Shown here: positions 26,366-35,788 of the stretch, one piece after another | Position numbering within the stretch: the stretch's first letter is position 1 | Layout of the letters: each line of letters opens with the position of its first letter | Assembly (NCBI RefSeq): GCF_022747945.1 | Contig: NZ_JALDST010000001.1 | Location: 5,952,001-6,016,000 of the forward strand | Origin: Micromonospora sp. R77 | Lineage (GTDB): Bacteria; Actinomycetota; Actinomycetes; Mycobacteriales; Micromonosporaceae | Direction of reading: 5' to 3' | DNA length: 64,000 nucleotides | Made by a program: the position numbers and the translations under genes | The notes under the pieces: generated by a model | Told to the model about the DNA's origin: nothing | The model's database searches: none | Seen by the model: the letters and a program-made list of their open reading frames with translations, nothing else

Positions 26366-27325
26366 GTGATGCGCGAGGCACGCCGAGTGCGGCTCCTGGC
26401 ATTGTCGGCCCTGCTGGTGGGGGTGCTCTCCGGCTGCGAGGGGCAGCCTGAGAACACCCCTACCACCGCGGCCGTGACCGCCGGTCCGGAGGCGGAAATC
26501 GAACTGGGGACCGCTGCTATCGACCTGGCTACGAACTCTGGCACCTACCCGGACCGGAACTACGTCGTCGAACTGGCCGACGAGCGGGCAACGCAGCGCT
26601 GCGTACGCGCTGCCGGACTCACCTGGTCCGGTTTCGTGTACCAGCCGCCGCCGGGCTCCGACGAGGATCGTGCTCTGAACATAGAAGGCCGACGGCGTGA
26701 TGGATACGGATTGGCCGACGCGGGCCGCGGCTCCCTCGGAGAGCCGCCCGGCGGCTCCGGCGGCGCCCGTCTGGAGGAGGCGTTGTTCGGCCGGTCGCGC
26801 AAGGTGGCACAGTTGCGGGTCCCGGGGGCCGGAGAGGTGGGGTATCCCGTGGAGGGCTGCACCGCCCGGGCACACGCTGCCGTCTTCGGGGATGTCACGA
26901 CCTGGGCTCGGGTGACCTTTCTGCCATCGGGGATCAACATGATGCTCGCCAAGAAAGCGGCCGCCGATCCGCGGCTGCAGGCGCCCCTGAGGGAGTGGAG
27001 CCGGTGCATGGCCGAGCATGGCCATCAATACAATAACCCGAAGGAGATCCGCTATCAGCTGATCTCGCAGAAGGCGAATCGGGAACGAGAGATCGCGGTC
27101 GCGATTCAGGACGCCGACTGCAATCGGGCCGCGGGGCTCGCCCGGACCGAGCTTGAGTTGCGCCGTGCCGCCGCGCGGGCGTTGCCCGCGGACCAGCGGG
27201 CCGAACTGGCCGGCCTGGCGACCGCCTTGGACGAGGGCGTGCGGCGGGCCCGGGCTATAGTCGGCGATCCGCAGGCCGACCCCGCACCTCCGCTGGCCGA
27301 CGACCGCGCACGGTCACCTCGCTGA
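26366..27325 (+). CDS. Putative lipoprotein
   Basis: A 319-residue protein with a lipoprotein signal peptide: basic n-region, hydrophobic core and the lipobox LSGC with Cys24. The double start is GTG 26366 / ATG 26369 after AGGAAGG. The mature domain has two well-spaced Cys (AERATQRCVRAAGL-type site near 77, VEGCTA near 165, WSRCMAEHG near 212 and DADCNRAAG near 250), which probably pair. A helical tail closes the protein. Similar lipoproteins sit near regulators in actinomycetes; function is unknown. It converges with the AfsR-like gene, only two bases apart at the stops. Confidence 0.75.
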   Translation: MMREARRVRLLALSALLVGVLSGCEGQPENTPTTAAVTAGPEAEIELGTAAIDLATNSGTYPDRNYVVELADERATQRCVRAAGLTWSGFVYQPPPGSDEDRALNIEGRRRDGYGLADAGRGSLGEPPGGSGGARLEEALFGRSRKVAQLRVPGAGEVGYPVEGCTARAHAAVFGDVTTWARVTFLPSGINMMLAKKAAADPRLQAPLREWSRCMAEHGHQYNNPKEIRYQLISQKANREREIAVAIQDADCNRAAGLARTELELRRAAARALPADQRAELAGLATALDEGVRRARAIVGDPQADPAPPLADDRARSPR

Positions 27326-27327
27326 GT

Positions 27328-30291
27328 TCAACGGCAGGTGGGGCGCGCTCCGTCCCCGTGACCGGGCTGTCGTCCGTGCTGGCCAGCAGCCGCTTCGTAC
27401 TTGTACGGCTGATCGACGGGCCCATCTGCGGGCGGCCCGGAGTGCGTCCGGCTGGCCGCCAGCAGGCGACCAACGGATCGCGCCTCCGGGCTGCCCAGCC
27501 CTTCCAGGATTACCAGCGCATCGTGCCACGACCGAACAGCATGTTGACGCCTCGCCCGAGCCATCTCGTTGACACCGCTATTGATCAGAGCCTGTGCCTG
27601 CAGGTACCGCTCGCCGAGTAGCCGGAACAGCCGTACCGCCTCGTGGAAGCACCGGGCCGCCCGCCCGTGGCTGCCGAGCTGGGCGTGTATGTGGCCCAGG
27701 CTGTCCCAGGCGCATGCCTGGCCGTGTATGTCGCCGAGCCGTTCGAGCCAGACCCGAGCCTGTTCGCACGAGGTGAGGGCGCGCCGGTGCCGTCCGAGCA
27801 GGTTCTGTTGCCAGCCGATGTCGTTGAGCGTGGACGCGGCGCCACTGAGGTGGCCGGCGGCAAGGAACAGGGCCAGGCTCTCGCCGTTGAGGCGTAGCGC
27901 TTCGGCGTAGCGGCGGCGGTGTTGCGCCACAAGAGCCAGACCGTTCAGTGCCCGCGCCTGCCCCAAGCGGTCGCCGAGGCGCCGGGCCACGCGCAGGGAA
28001 CGGCGCAGATGCACCTCGGCTTCGGCGTGCCGGTGCAGGCGGATCAACGCGCGTGCCGTACCCCGATGCGCGAGCGCACGCGCTGCGGGGTCACCGAGGC
28101 GTACTGCCGCGCGCAGCGCGATGCGCGCGACGGCGGCTTGATCATGCCAGTGTCCATGCCGTTGCAGGTAGGTGGCCAGAGCGGCGGCGATCAGCCCGGC
28201 CGCCGGGTAGGCGCCGGTCGCATATGCCTCTCGCGCAGCGTTCACCAGTTCGGCCCGGTTGGTGTCCAGCCATTGCCGGGCCGTATCGACGTCGCTCAGC
28301 ACTGCCGGGTACACGTCCGGCCCGACGGTCGGCACCGGCGGCATTTCGCGGTGAGGTTCGAGCAGCCGTGCGGCGGCGACGGCAGTGCCCGCGTAGTGCG
28401 CGAGCAGCCGGTCGCGCGCCGCGCTGCGCTCGGCGGCGGTCTCTTTAGCGTGCAGCAGTTCGGTGGCGTACCGGTGGAGAACGTCGTGCTGGAGGAATCG
28501 TCCGGGCGCCGACTCGTCGATCAAATGCAGGCGGGCGAGTGCGGCTAGCGCCCGGTCGGCCTGCGCCGGGGACATGCCGGCGACGCTGGCGGCGGCCGGC
28601 ACCGTGATGTTCTGCCAGTGCTGGACCGCGAGCAGCCGGAACAGGCGTGCGGGTCGATCCGTCAGGGCCCGGTAGGACCAGGACAGGACGGTGCGGACGT
28701 CGGTGTAGGGGTCTTCGCCGTCGAGGGCGTCGAGTGTTCCGGCGGCGAGCAGTTCCGCAGCCAGCTGCGGTATCGAGAGTAGGGGACGGGTGGCCAGGCG
28801 GGCACCCGCGATTGTCAGGGCCAGCGGAAGACCGCCGCATGCTGCAACGATGTCGCTGAGCCCATCCGCCGTCGCGCCGCGCCGGTGCCCGAGCCGCGAG
28901 CGCAGCAGAGCGCGGGCGGCCGGTGGCGTAAGCGGGCCGAGAGGCAGCGGCTGGGCAGCGGTGGCTGCGACCAGGCCGGTGAGACGGTCGCGGCTCGTCA
29001 CCAGCACCACGCTCGTGGAGGTGGCGGGCAGCAGGGGGCGGACCTGGTCGGCGGTACGGACGTTGTCCAGCACGATCAGTATTCGCCGGGTGATGAGCAG
29101 GCTGCGGTACAGGGCCGCCAGCGCTGTCAGCCCGATCGGCATCCGCAGGGACGGCACCCCGAGCGCCTGCAGGAAGTCGCCCAGCGCCACCTCGGGCGGG
29201 ATCGGAACCTCGGCGGGACCGAAGCCACCGAGATCGAAGTAGAGTTGTCCGTCCGGGAATTCGCGCGCGGCACGGTGGGCCCAGTGCACCACTAGGGCTG
29301 TTTTGCCCACTCCTGCCATACCTGAGACGACCACTACGGTCGGGCCGACCGCAACCTTGTCAAGTGTCGCCAGCTCGGTCTCCCGGCCGACGAGATGAGG
29401 CACCGCGCGCGGCAACTGCGCCGGCCGGGTGCGTCCGTCGAGGATGCGGTCCGCCGCACGGATGCGCAGACCCTTCGGCTCTGTCTGTCGCGGACGGCTC
29501 ATCGCCGCCAGGGAGGACACCCCCAGGTGGTCGCCGCGAAGCAGTTCACCGTGCAGAGCTTGGAGCTCGGGCCCCGGCTCGGTCCCCAGTTGCTCCGCCA
29601 ACAATTTACGGGTCGCCGCGTACTGCCACAGTGCCTCCGCGCCCCGGCCGGCTGCGGCGTACGCCCGCATCAACGCCGCGACCAGGGTCTCCACCAGCGG
29701 ATGTTCGGCGTTGGCCCTGAGGAGTTCGGGGAGCGCGAGTTCCGGCGTGTTGAGTTCCACCGCTGCGGCCCCCCAGGAGGTGAGGGCGACCAGGCGCTTC
29801 TGCTGCCATTGCTCACGCACCTGCTCGAACCACTCGCCGGAAAGGTCGGCCAACGGACGATCACGCCACAGGTCGAGTGCGGCCTTCAGCAGTTCCGCTC
29901 GCTCCTGCACCGGATCGCGGTTGTGCAGAGCGCGGTTGAGCATGGACTGGAAGCGGTGAACATCGATGGCATCCAAGTCCACCTCGAGTACGTAACCACT
30001 CGACCGCCGGGTCAGGGTGGCGGTATGACTGCTGAGGTCGCTGGCCTCGGAGAGCACCTTGCGGATCCGCGCTACGTAGACGTGCAGGTTGTGGCGCGAC
30101 CGTTGCGGTAGAGCCTGCCCCCAAACCCGATCGATCAGCACCTCCGTCCGCAACGGCTTCCCCGCGTCGATCGCAAGCGCCGCGAGAACCATCCGTTGCC
30201 TAAGCGGGCCCACATCCACTGGAACACCAGCGGCGTGCAGCTGCATCGGACCGAGGAGTCGCAACGTCAGCACGTATCGACGCTTGCACAT
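27328..30291 (-). CDS. AfsR/SARP-type regulator: BTAD, NB-ARC, TPR
   Basis: A 987-residue regulator. The N-terminal OmpR-like DNA-binding domain (about 8-100) includes LRQRMVLAALAIDAG and VYVARIRKVL; the bacterial transcriptional activation domain follows to about 255 (ALDLWRDRPLADL, LVAALMRAYAAAGRGAEAL). The NB-ARC ATPase has Walker A GMAGVGKT (about 322-330) and RILIVLDNV as Walker B. The last ~350 residues are TPR-like pairs (GRARALNGLALVAQHRRRYAEAL-type repeats). AfsR-type proteins switch on secondary metabolism or development; the local targets are not evident. Length is typical. The start ATG 30291 could be a few codons late or early. Confidence 0.88.
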   Translation of the reverse strand: MCKRRYVLTLRLLGPMQLHAAGVPVDVGPLRQRMVLAALAIDAGKPLRTEVLIDRVWGQALPQRSRHNLHVYVARIRKVLSEASDLSSHTATLTRRSSGYVLEVDLDAIDVHRFQSMLNRALHNRDPVQERAELLKAALDLWRDRPLADLSGEWFEQVREQWQQKRLVALTSWGAAAVELNTPELALPELLRANAEHPLVETLVAALMRAYAAAGRGAEALWQYAATRKLLAEQLGTEPGPELQALHGELLRGDHLGVSSLAAMSRPRQTEPKGLRIRAADRILDGRTRPAQLPRAVPHLVGRETELATLDKVAVGPTVVVVSGMAGVGKTALVVHWAHRAAREFPDGQLYFDLGGFGPAEVPIPPEVALGDFLQALGVPSLRMPIGLTALAALYRSLLITRRILIVLDNVRTADQVRPLLPATSTSVVLVTSRDRLTGLVAATAAQPLPLGPLTPPAARALLRSRLGHRRGATADGLSDIVAACGGLPLALTIAGARLATRPLLSIPQLAAELLAAGTLDALDGEDPYTDVRTVLSWSYRALTDRPARLFRLLAVQHWQNITVPAAASVAGMSPAQADRALAALARLHLIDESAPGRFLQHDVLHRYATELLHAKETAAERSAARDRLLAHYAGTAVAAARLLEPHREMPPVPTVGPDVYPAVLSDVDTARQWLDTNRAELVNAAREAYATGAYPAAGLIAAALATYLQRHGHWHDQAAVARIALRAAVRLGDPAARALAHRGTARALIRLHRHAEAEVHLRRSLRVARRLGDRLGQARALNGLALVAQHRRRYAEALRLNGESLALFLAAGHLSGAASTLNDIGWQQNLLGRHRRALTSCEQARVWLERLGDIHGQACAWDSLGHIHAQLGSHGRAARCFHEAVRLFRLLGERYLQAQALINSGVNEMARARRQHAVRSWHDALVILEGLGSPEARSVGRLLAASRTHSGPPADGPVDQPYKYEAAAGQHGRQPGHGDGARPTCR

Positions 30292-30592
30292 TCAGTCATG
30301 AAAAGCACTCCCCCTCGAAGGCGTCTCGGGGACCGCCGACTCAGCAGCCCTCCGGGGGCAGCTCCGCCCACTTTGCACCTGCGGGACATGACGGCTCGTC
30401 GGGATAAGACGGACAACGGCAGCCCCGATCGGGAGGGGACACGACGTCCACCGTCACGCGACCACGGGGTGCATCCGACCCCCGCACGGGCGGGCGCGAG
30501 CGGCCCGCGCAGCCGACGTCTTTCCACTACCGGAGTACCGCGGATGATCACCAGGGTCGCGGGAGCGTGGACGCTGGAGCGAGGTGTGGGCA

Positions 30593-30840
30593 TTAGTAGG
30601 CGGCGCTGGTCCGGAGCTCGGGGGCGGAGTTCTCCAAGAGGCACGCGAGGCGGTTGATAGTGGCGGTGATGACCTCGACGGCGTGCTCGTGGGCGGCCTT
30701 GCGATGCGCAGCTGCTCACCGCCGGTCGCCACGTCGGTGTGCCGGTTTAGGTGGCGGAAGATATCCCACGCGTCGCCGGCAGCGCGGTCGACTTGACCTG
30801 CGAAGCCAACCACCGCATCGGGCCGAACCGAGAGTGTCAT
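30593..30840 (-). pseudogene. Frameshifted EspC-like type VII secretion protein
   Basis: The first ~47 codons from ATG 30840 (MTLSVRPDAVVGFAGQVDRA, ending GGEQLRIA) and a second frame ending at TAA 30593 (AAHEHAVEVITATINRLACL, then NSAPELRTSAAY) together make an ~82-residue helical hairpin protein like the EspC/ESX secretion-target family. One base is missing near 30698-30703, where GCNAAG has become GCAAG. Restoring it rejoins the two halves in frame. As read, translation would run out of phase into the neighbouring DNA. Confidence 0.7.
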
Positions 30841-30847
30841 CTCTCGC

Positions 30848-31219
30848 CTAACTCACGAGGAAGATGCCGGCCACGCCGACGACGGTGAGGACGAGGGCGG
30901 CAGCGAGGACGTAGAGGCGCGCACGTGCATCCCGCACGACGTAGGTGCACAGGCCGAGCGCACCACCCAGGATCGAGGCGGCGTACCACGGCAGACGCAA
31001 AGGCGTGACATCACCAGTGAAGATCATCCAGGTAGCGACAACGGCGACGAAGATGGTCGCGTAGGCGATCGTCTGCCGTACGTTCCTGTAGGCCGTCGTC
31101 TGCAAGCGCGTCACAGACTCGCGGTATACCTCCACCGGCTCGGTGCCATCTTCTTCGGTGCCCCGATGTCGACGATCACGACTACCGGTCTTTCGCCCCC
31201 GGCTCATGCCGGCGAACAT
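30848..31219 (-). CDS. Small membrane protein with three predicted TM helices
   Basis: A 123-residue protein from ATG 31219; ATG 31207 is an alternative and neither has a good ribosome site. The N-terminus is charged (SRGRKTGSRDRRHRG), then come three hydrophobic segments: AYATIFVAVVATWMIF, YAASILGGALGLCTYVV and LYVLAAALVLTVVGVAGIFL. Function is unknown. The stop lies seven bases before the start of the frameshifted EspC-like gene, so the two were once an operon, suggesting a membrane role near type VII secretion. That is inference. Confidence 0.62.
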   Translation of the reverse strand: MFAGMSRGRKTGSRDRRHRGTEEDGTEPVEVYRESVTRLQTTAYRNVRQTIAYATIFVAVVATWMIFTGDVTPLRLPWYAASILGGALGLCTYVVRDARARLYVLAAALVLTVVGVAGIFLVS

Positions 31220-31600
31220 ATCAACGACCGTCACGCCGCAGCTGCCCTCCGTAATGGTCATCCAGGGGAGGCTGAGTCGGTTGTGCACACGAGCAGCCAA
31301 CCAACGGCCAGAGCGAACGACGGCGCTCCGACGTGGCGACCCGATCGCACGGGAGCCATCAACCGGCTACGAGTACAGCTACTCGTATTTGCCCACCCTG
31401 GTGCGCGCACTCGACTGCACCAACCGCGGGCCGCTCGTGCTCACCAGCCAGTTCCAGACACACCGGTCGCTCTGATCGCAGCCGAGCGGAAGGAACTGGA
31501 ACGGTGACTCCGCGAGCGCATAGTCGCCACGGGGACAGCGCGCCGCGGCAGCGATAGACGCTGCCAAAGCTCAGCACGTCCACGTTCAAGGTGAGGCGAT
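31220..31600. other. Intergenic, no gene supported
   Basis: About 380 bases between the small membrane protein gene and the truncated membrane gene. I see no convincing gene, repeat or terminator. Confidence 0.3.
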
Positions 31601-31620
31601 GACAGGGCGCTCGTCGGCCG

Positions 31621-32046
31621 GTGGCGACCGTGCTGAGGGGCCAGGGCCGCGGCGAGGACGCCCGGCGCATTCTGCTTGCCCGGCAGCGGCGCGACGCCCG
31701 CCGTGCCCGGCCGGGATCCCGGCTCTGGGGTTATCTCCAGGACGCTACCGTCGGCTACGGATACCGGCCGCAGCGCGCCGCCGTCATCTCCGCCGCGTTA
31801 CTCGCGGTGGGTGCCGTCCTTTTCGGTGTCCATCCGCCGGCTCCGGCCGAGCCGGCGAAGGCACCGTCGTTCAACCCGCTGGTCTACACGCTCGACCTAC
31901 TGTTGCCGGTGCTGGATTTCGGTCAGCAGAGCGCCTTTCTACCGAAGGGCCCCTACCAGTGGGCGTCGTGCGCCTTCATCGTCGCCGGCGTGATCCTGGC
32001 GACGACGATCGCGGCCGGTCTTACCCGCTCACTGCGCCGAACCTGA
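31621..32046 (+). pseudogene. 3' fragment of a membrane protein gene
   Basis: The frame begins inside a protein: RGEDARRILLARQRRDARRA, SRLWGYLQDATVGYGYRPQRA, two membrane helices and NPLVYTLDLLLPVLDFGQQSAF, ending GVILATTIAAGLTR. This is the C-terminal part of an actinobacterial family in which a long pentapeptide-like or oxidoreductase-annotated N-terminus precedes a membrane end. No suitable start or N-terminal domain exists upstream, so it is a 5'-truncated gene. Confidence 0.65.
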
Positions 32047-32106
32047 GTCGGCAGGCGATCGTGGGCGTCCGCATGCCGGGGATCGGATGGATGTGTCCGA
32101 GTGCCC

Positions 32107-32226
32107 CTAGCCGCCGATCGGAGCCGCCTCTTCCCCGGCCGAGGCGGGCGCGTTGGCCGTCGACGAAGTTACGGGCCAACGCCAGCAGATCCCGTAAGCG
32201 CAGTCAGGATCGGGCCTGATTTTCAC
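32107..32226 (-). pseudogene. 3' piece of the gene interrupted by IS630
   Basis: When the IS630 element and one TA are removed, the frame of the gene at 33425-34198 continues here without a break: ELVKIRPDPDCAYGICWRW and about 24 more residues to TAG at 32107-32109. This is the lost C-terminus of that membrane protein. Confidence 0.7.
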
Positions 32227-32228
32227 TA

Positions 32229-33424
32229 GTGCCTCGTCACGCGGCCTTGAAGGGGTAATCTGGGTGGCGGATCTTGGACTTGGTCGCGTATCCCGTTTTC
32301 GGACGGGCGCGCTGGTTGTGCCAGCGGATGTAGTCGCCGATGACGGTGTCCTGCTCGGCGTGGGTGCGGTGGTCGGTGCCGTTGAGGGCGAAGTAGCGCA
32401 AAGCGGCGAACTCGGCTTCGATCCAGTTCAGCCAGGAGCTGTAGGTCGGCAGGAAGACCAGCTCAACGTCGTTGGCCTGGCACCAGGCCCGGACGGTGGG
32501 GTGCTTGTGCGGGGAGAAGTTGTCCAGGATCAGATGCAGCGTCTGTCCTGGCCAGCGGCGCCGCAGGGTCTTGAGGAAGTCGAGGAACTCGCTCGATCGT
32601 TTCCGGTCCCGGATCCGGTAGTGGATTCGTCCGGTGGCCAGGTCGAGGCTGGCGATCATGTGCCGGACACCGTGGTCACGGTGGTAAGTCGCCCGGAGTC
32701 GGACCGGGTTGCCCTGCGGTTTCCAGGCTTTGCCCGGCCGGGGCTGCAGGTTCAGCGGCCCGAACTCGTCGACGCAGATGACCCGGCCGCCGGCCGGTGG
32801 ATGGTCGTAGAGGTCGAGGACCCGACGCATCTTGGCGGTGAAGTCCGGGTCGTTGCTGGCTTTCCACGTCTTCGACGTCTGCCAGGTGACGCCGCGTTCG
32901 TGCAGGATCCGCCGGACGGTCTCGATGCTGATCGTGTCCACCTGGCCAGTGGCGATCAGGTAGTCACGCAGCTTGGACAGCGACCAGGTCGAGAACGGCT
33001 GGCCGAGGAAGCGGGGGTCACACCGGGCGATCACACAGATCCAGTCGCGGGTCTGCTCATTGATCTTGTTCGGTGTGCCCCCTCTCCATTTTGGGTCCAG
33101 CGCGTCGAACCCCCGCTCGTTGAACGCGTGGATCACGTCGCGGACGTAGTCCTCGGTGGCCTTGAGCAGGTACGCGATGTCGGGCGCCGGCTGGCCCTGG
33201 CCAGACATCAGAACCACGATCGCCCGGCGCAGCTTGACCGGGTTCTTCGCGGTCCGCGTGATCTTCTGCAGCCGCTGGCCCTCGGCCATCGACAGCGCCC
33301 GCACGAACACCTCCGGGCGTCGTCCCACCCGGCATCACCTCCCACACAACAGCGAGAGGGACAGCCTGCCCGAGACGGCCTCCGAACCGACGGATTACAC
33401 GGCCAACGTCCAAAGACGAGGCAC
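32229..33424 (-). mobile_element. Complete IS630-family insertion sequence
   Basis: A 1196-base element with perfect 10-bp terminal inverted repeats (GTGCCTCGTC at 32229-32238 and its complement at 33415-33424). It is flanked by the TA dinucleotide duplication typical of IS630/Tc1 transposition (32227-32228 and 33425-33426). The single transposase gene is intact. Confidence 0.93.
32237..33328 (-). CDS. IS630-family transposase
   Basis: A 363-residue transposase, full length for the family. The N-terminal half holds two helix-turn-helix units (KLRRAIVVLMSGQGQPAPDI, YVRDVIHAFNERG). The catalytic DDE residues are in ICVDEFGPLN, LILDNFSPHKHP and YSSWLNWIEAEF. All motifs look intact, so the element may still move. 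It inserted at a TA inside a membrane-protein gene read in the same direction. Confidence 0.93.
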   Translation of the reverse strand: MGRRPEVFVRALSMAEGQRLQKITRTAKNPVKLRRAIVVLMSGQGQPAPDIAYLLKATEDYVRDVIHAFNERGFDALDPKWRGGTPNKINEQTRDWICVIARCDPRFLGQPFSTWSLSKLRDYLIATGQVDTISIETVRRILHERGVTWQTSKTWKASNDPDFTAKMRRVLDLYDHPPAGGRVICVDEFGPLNLQPRPGKAWKPQGNPVRLRATYHRDHGVRHMIASLDLATGRIHYRIRDRKRSSEFLDFLKTLRRRWPGQTLHLILDNFSPHKHPTVRAWCQANDVELVFLPTYSSWLNWIEAEFAALRYFALNGTDHRTHAEQDTVIGDYIRWHNQRARPKTGYATKSKIRHPDYPFKAA

Positions 33425-34198
33425 TAGCTCGTAGACGACGCCGCCGGTGTCGGGATCGATGATTGGCCTGCATTCATCGCGTGAGACTTCTTGGCGCGTT
33501 GATCCGGACTTAGAGCGTTTCCAGACGACCTGCCAGGCCGCGAAGGGAGCCTCGTCACATGCGAACCGGACTCTGACTGAGAGCTTCTGCACCCGATGGT
33601 CCTCCCCACTCTCGCGGTAGTACGGCTTCATCGCTGCATAGGTGTCCTCGAAGACCTGCTTGATGCCAACGCGGACCCGGCGGTTACGGGCGATTGGTCC
33701 TAGCAGGTACACCCATCGGTGGATCCGACCATCCTCCTCGGCCACGGCACCATCGAGCAACCGATGTTCCGGGTACAGCGAGGTCACCTCTTCGAGCGTC
33801 CGGCTCTGGCCACTCCAGTGGGAACGAATTCCGACAAGTCTTAGGTTGTTGCGGGTGGCGCGGATGCGTTGCTGCCGGCTGTACGTGTATCGGTGACGCT
33901 CTCGGCCCTCATCACTGCAAACTCGAGCGACCACGAGCAGCCCCACGAGCTCCTCAATCACGAAGTCTTGCGAACTGTGGATCCGCCTAGCGTGGTAGGT
34001 CAACGCTGCCGCATTGATGACCATGACCGTAGCCCCGACTGCAACGGTCGCTGAGAGACCATGCGAGACCGCCCAGCTAATTCCCGTGCTGGACACAGCG
34101 GCGAGGACCGTAAGAGCGAGCGCAGCCAGCTGCAGCAAGTCTGAGCTTCGCCCAGCGAGACGCGCTGGGGTGCTGTCGAGCAGCCTTTGCAGTCCCAT
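33425..34198 (-). pseudogene. Membrane protein gene truncated by IS630
   Basis: ATG 34198 follows GGAGGAG. The product has two N-terminal transmembrane helices (LQLAALALTVLAAVSSTGI and LSATVAVGATVMVINAAAL) and a large cytoplasmic alpha/beta domain (QQRIRATRNNLRLVGIRSHW, VFEDTYAAMKPYYRESG, LSVRVRFACDEAPFAAWQVVW). The frame enters the IS630 repeat after VVYE; as it stands, the last nine codons and the stop at 33395 belong to the insertion sequence. The true C-terminus lies on the other side of the element. The shortened protein may still be made; family unknown. Confidence 0.75.
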
Positions 34199-34574
34199 CG
34201 CTCCTCCGCGTACAGCATGGACGGACACCGGTCGCAGCCGGTAATGAACCGCATTAGGCCCAGTGTCGTGGTGTGATCAGGATGAGGCCATCCCGGGCAG
34301 CACTCACTCAGCGCTCACTCAGTCGGGACCCTTGGTCCTAACTCCTTGGTACCGAAGTCGCAATGAGGAAAGGGTGTTGCAGTCGAGGGGAGGCACGCCA
34401 CGGAACCCGTCGCGCAACCGGCGGCTGCGTAGCCGACCCAACCGGCCACGAAAGGATTGTCCATCGCCGGGTTCCGAGCCCGTGGTCGTGTCCAGAGCGA
34501 CGTCGGGCCACGAGCCGGTCATGCGGGTTCGCACGGACAGGCGTCTATGCCCTCACGGGCCGGCCGGACGCGTG
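34199..34574. other. Intergenic, no gene supported
   Basis: About 375 bases between the start of the interrupted membrane gene and the end of the EEP-family gene. It contains the promoter of the former. No gene or repeat was found apart from a short direct repeat of CTCACTCAG near 34305-34322. Confidence 0.35.
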
Positions 34575-35522
34575 CTACGGCCTGGTGAAGCGAGCGACGA
34601 CCGGGGCGTGGTCGGGCACGATGGCGGCGTCCCGGCCGCGGGTGGACGCGCCGATGGAGGTGATGTCGTCAACGAGACAGTCGATGCTGACCAGGCGGAG
34701 CTGGAGGTCGCGGGTGGCGAGGATGTGGTCGATCAGTTCACCGCGGCCCTGGTAGATGCGGGAGTAGGCCCGGGCGGCGGGAAGGCGGCGTCCAAGGTTG
34801 TACAGCCGGACCGAATCGCCCTTGTCCGGGCGGTGAACGTCCCCGTCGGCAGGCCCTTCGAGCAGGACGGTCGTGACGGCATCGGGACCGTCGTTGAAAT
34901 CACCGCACAGGATCGTCGGCACACCGGGCTGCCCGTCGACAGCGGACGAGGCGAGGACGGTGTTGAGGTGAACGCGCACGGCGACGGCCTCGGCGCTGCG
35001 TCGCAGAAGCGCGTAGCCGGCGCCCCGGGCGCGTTCGTCTTCGTTCAGCGGGTAGCGCCGACCGCCCGGATAGGTCAGCAGCTTGCTTTTGAGGTGAGCG
35101 GTGACCAACCGCAGGCCTCGGTCGCCGCAGTCGACATGCACCTGCACCGCCCCGCGACCCAAATGCGTGAGCGTCTGACCGTCCACATCCGGAACCGCCG
35201 GTAGGCCCGCTGGCGGCAGCGCGGTCACCTGTGCCTCCTCGGTGAGGGGATGCCGGGCGAGGACGGCGACACGGATCCCACGGTGGTCAGGGTGAGCGGA
35301 GACGACCCCTTGCCATGGCTCACCCAAGGCCGCCCGGAGGTCCTCAGCGGCATCCGGCGAGCCGACCTCCTGCAACGCGACGACGTCAGCGCCGGTGCCT
35401 GCGATGAGCGCGGACAGGTAAGCCAGCTTCGCCGCATAGTTTTCCGCGGCTGAGGAATCGGTGCCGTCAGGCCGGAACAGGTTTTCCACGTTCCAGGTCA
35501 TCACGGTCAGATCGTTGGCCAA
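34575..35522 (-). CDS. Endonuclease/exonuclease/phosphatase (EEP) family protein
   Basis: A ~315-residue protein with all EEP-fold motifs: MTWNVENLF (catalytic Asn), VVALQEVGS (metal-binding Glu), LVTAHLKSK, CGDFNDGPDA (catalytic Asp/Asn), IDHILATRD and a final PDHAPVVARF (catalytic Asp-His). TTG 35522 is favoured by GGAG six bases upstream; GTG 35588 and ATG 35501 are alternatives. No signal peptide is seen. The family cleaves phosphodiesters in DNA, RNA or phosphoinositides; the LKSK and RYPLNEDERA features resemble DNase-like bacterial members. Substrate unknown. Confidence 0.85.
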   Translation of the reverse strand: MANDLTVMTWNVENLFRPDGTDSSAAENYAAKLAYLSALIAGTGADVVALQEVGSPDAAEDLRAALGEPWQGVVSAHPDHRGIRVAVLARHPLTEEAQVTALPPAGLPAVPDVDGQTLTHLGRGAVQVHVDCGDRGLRLVTAHLKSKLLTYPGGRRYPLNEDERARGAGYALLRRSAEAVAVRVHLNTVLASSAVDGQPGVPTILCGDFNDGPDAVTTVLLEGPADGDVHRPDKGDSVRLYNLGRRLPAARAYSRIYQGRGELIDHILATRDLQLRLVSIDCLVDDITSIGASTRGRDAAIVPDHAPVVARFTRP

Positions 35523-35788
35523 CGTCGCTCCCGCATCCAGGTCCGCTACCAGCCTTAACGCCGCACTGTAGGCCGCCGGGAGACCCACGGCTCCCGCTAC
35601 GTCGCCATGTCGACAACCGCCTACGCATCAGCCGCCCGAGGGCCGTGAGGCGCCGACCGGCGAGGCAGGGGGAGGGATATGCAAGTCAGTCTTCGTGGAA
35701 TTGCCGCTACCTCTTCACAAGGACGACCTTCGATCGACATGATCGTTCGAGATGGTCGCTGTCCACCACCGGTTGCCCAGGAGGCCCC

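Noticed and set aside
32264..33427. A 387-codon plus-strand ORF
   Set aside because: It is antisense to the IS630 transposase, a common artefact in GC-rich DNA.
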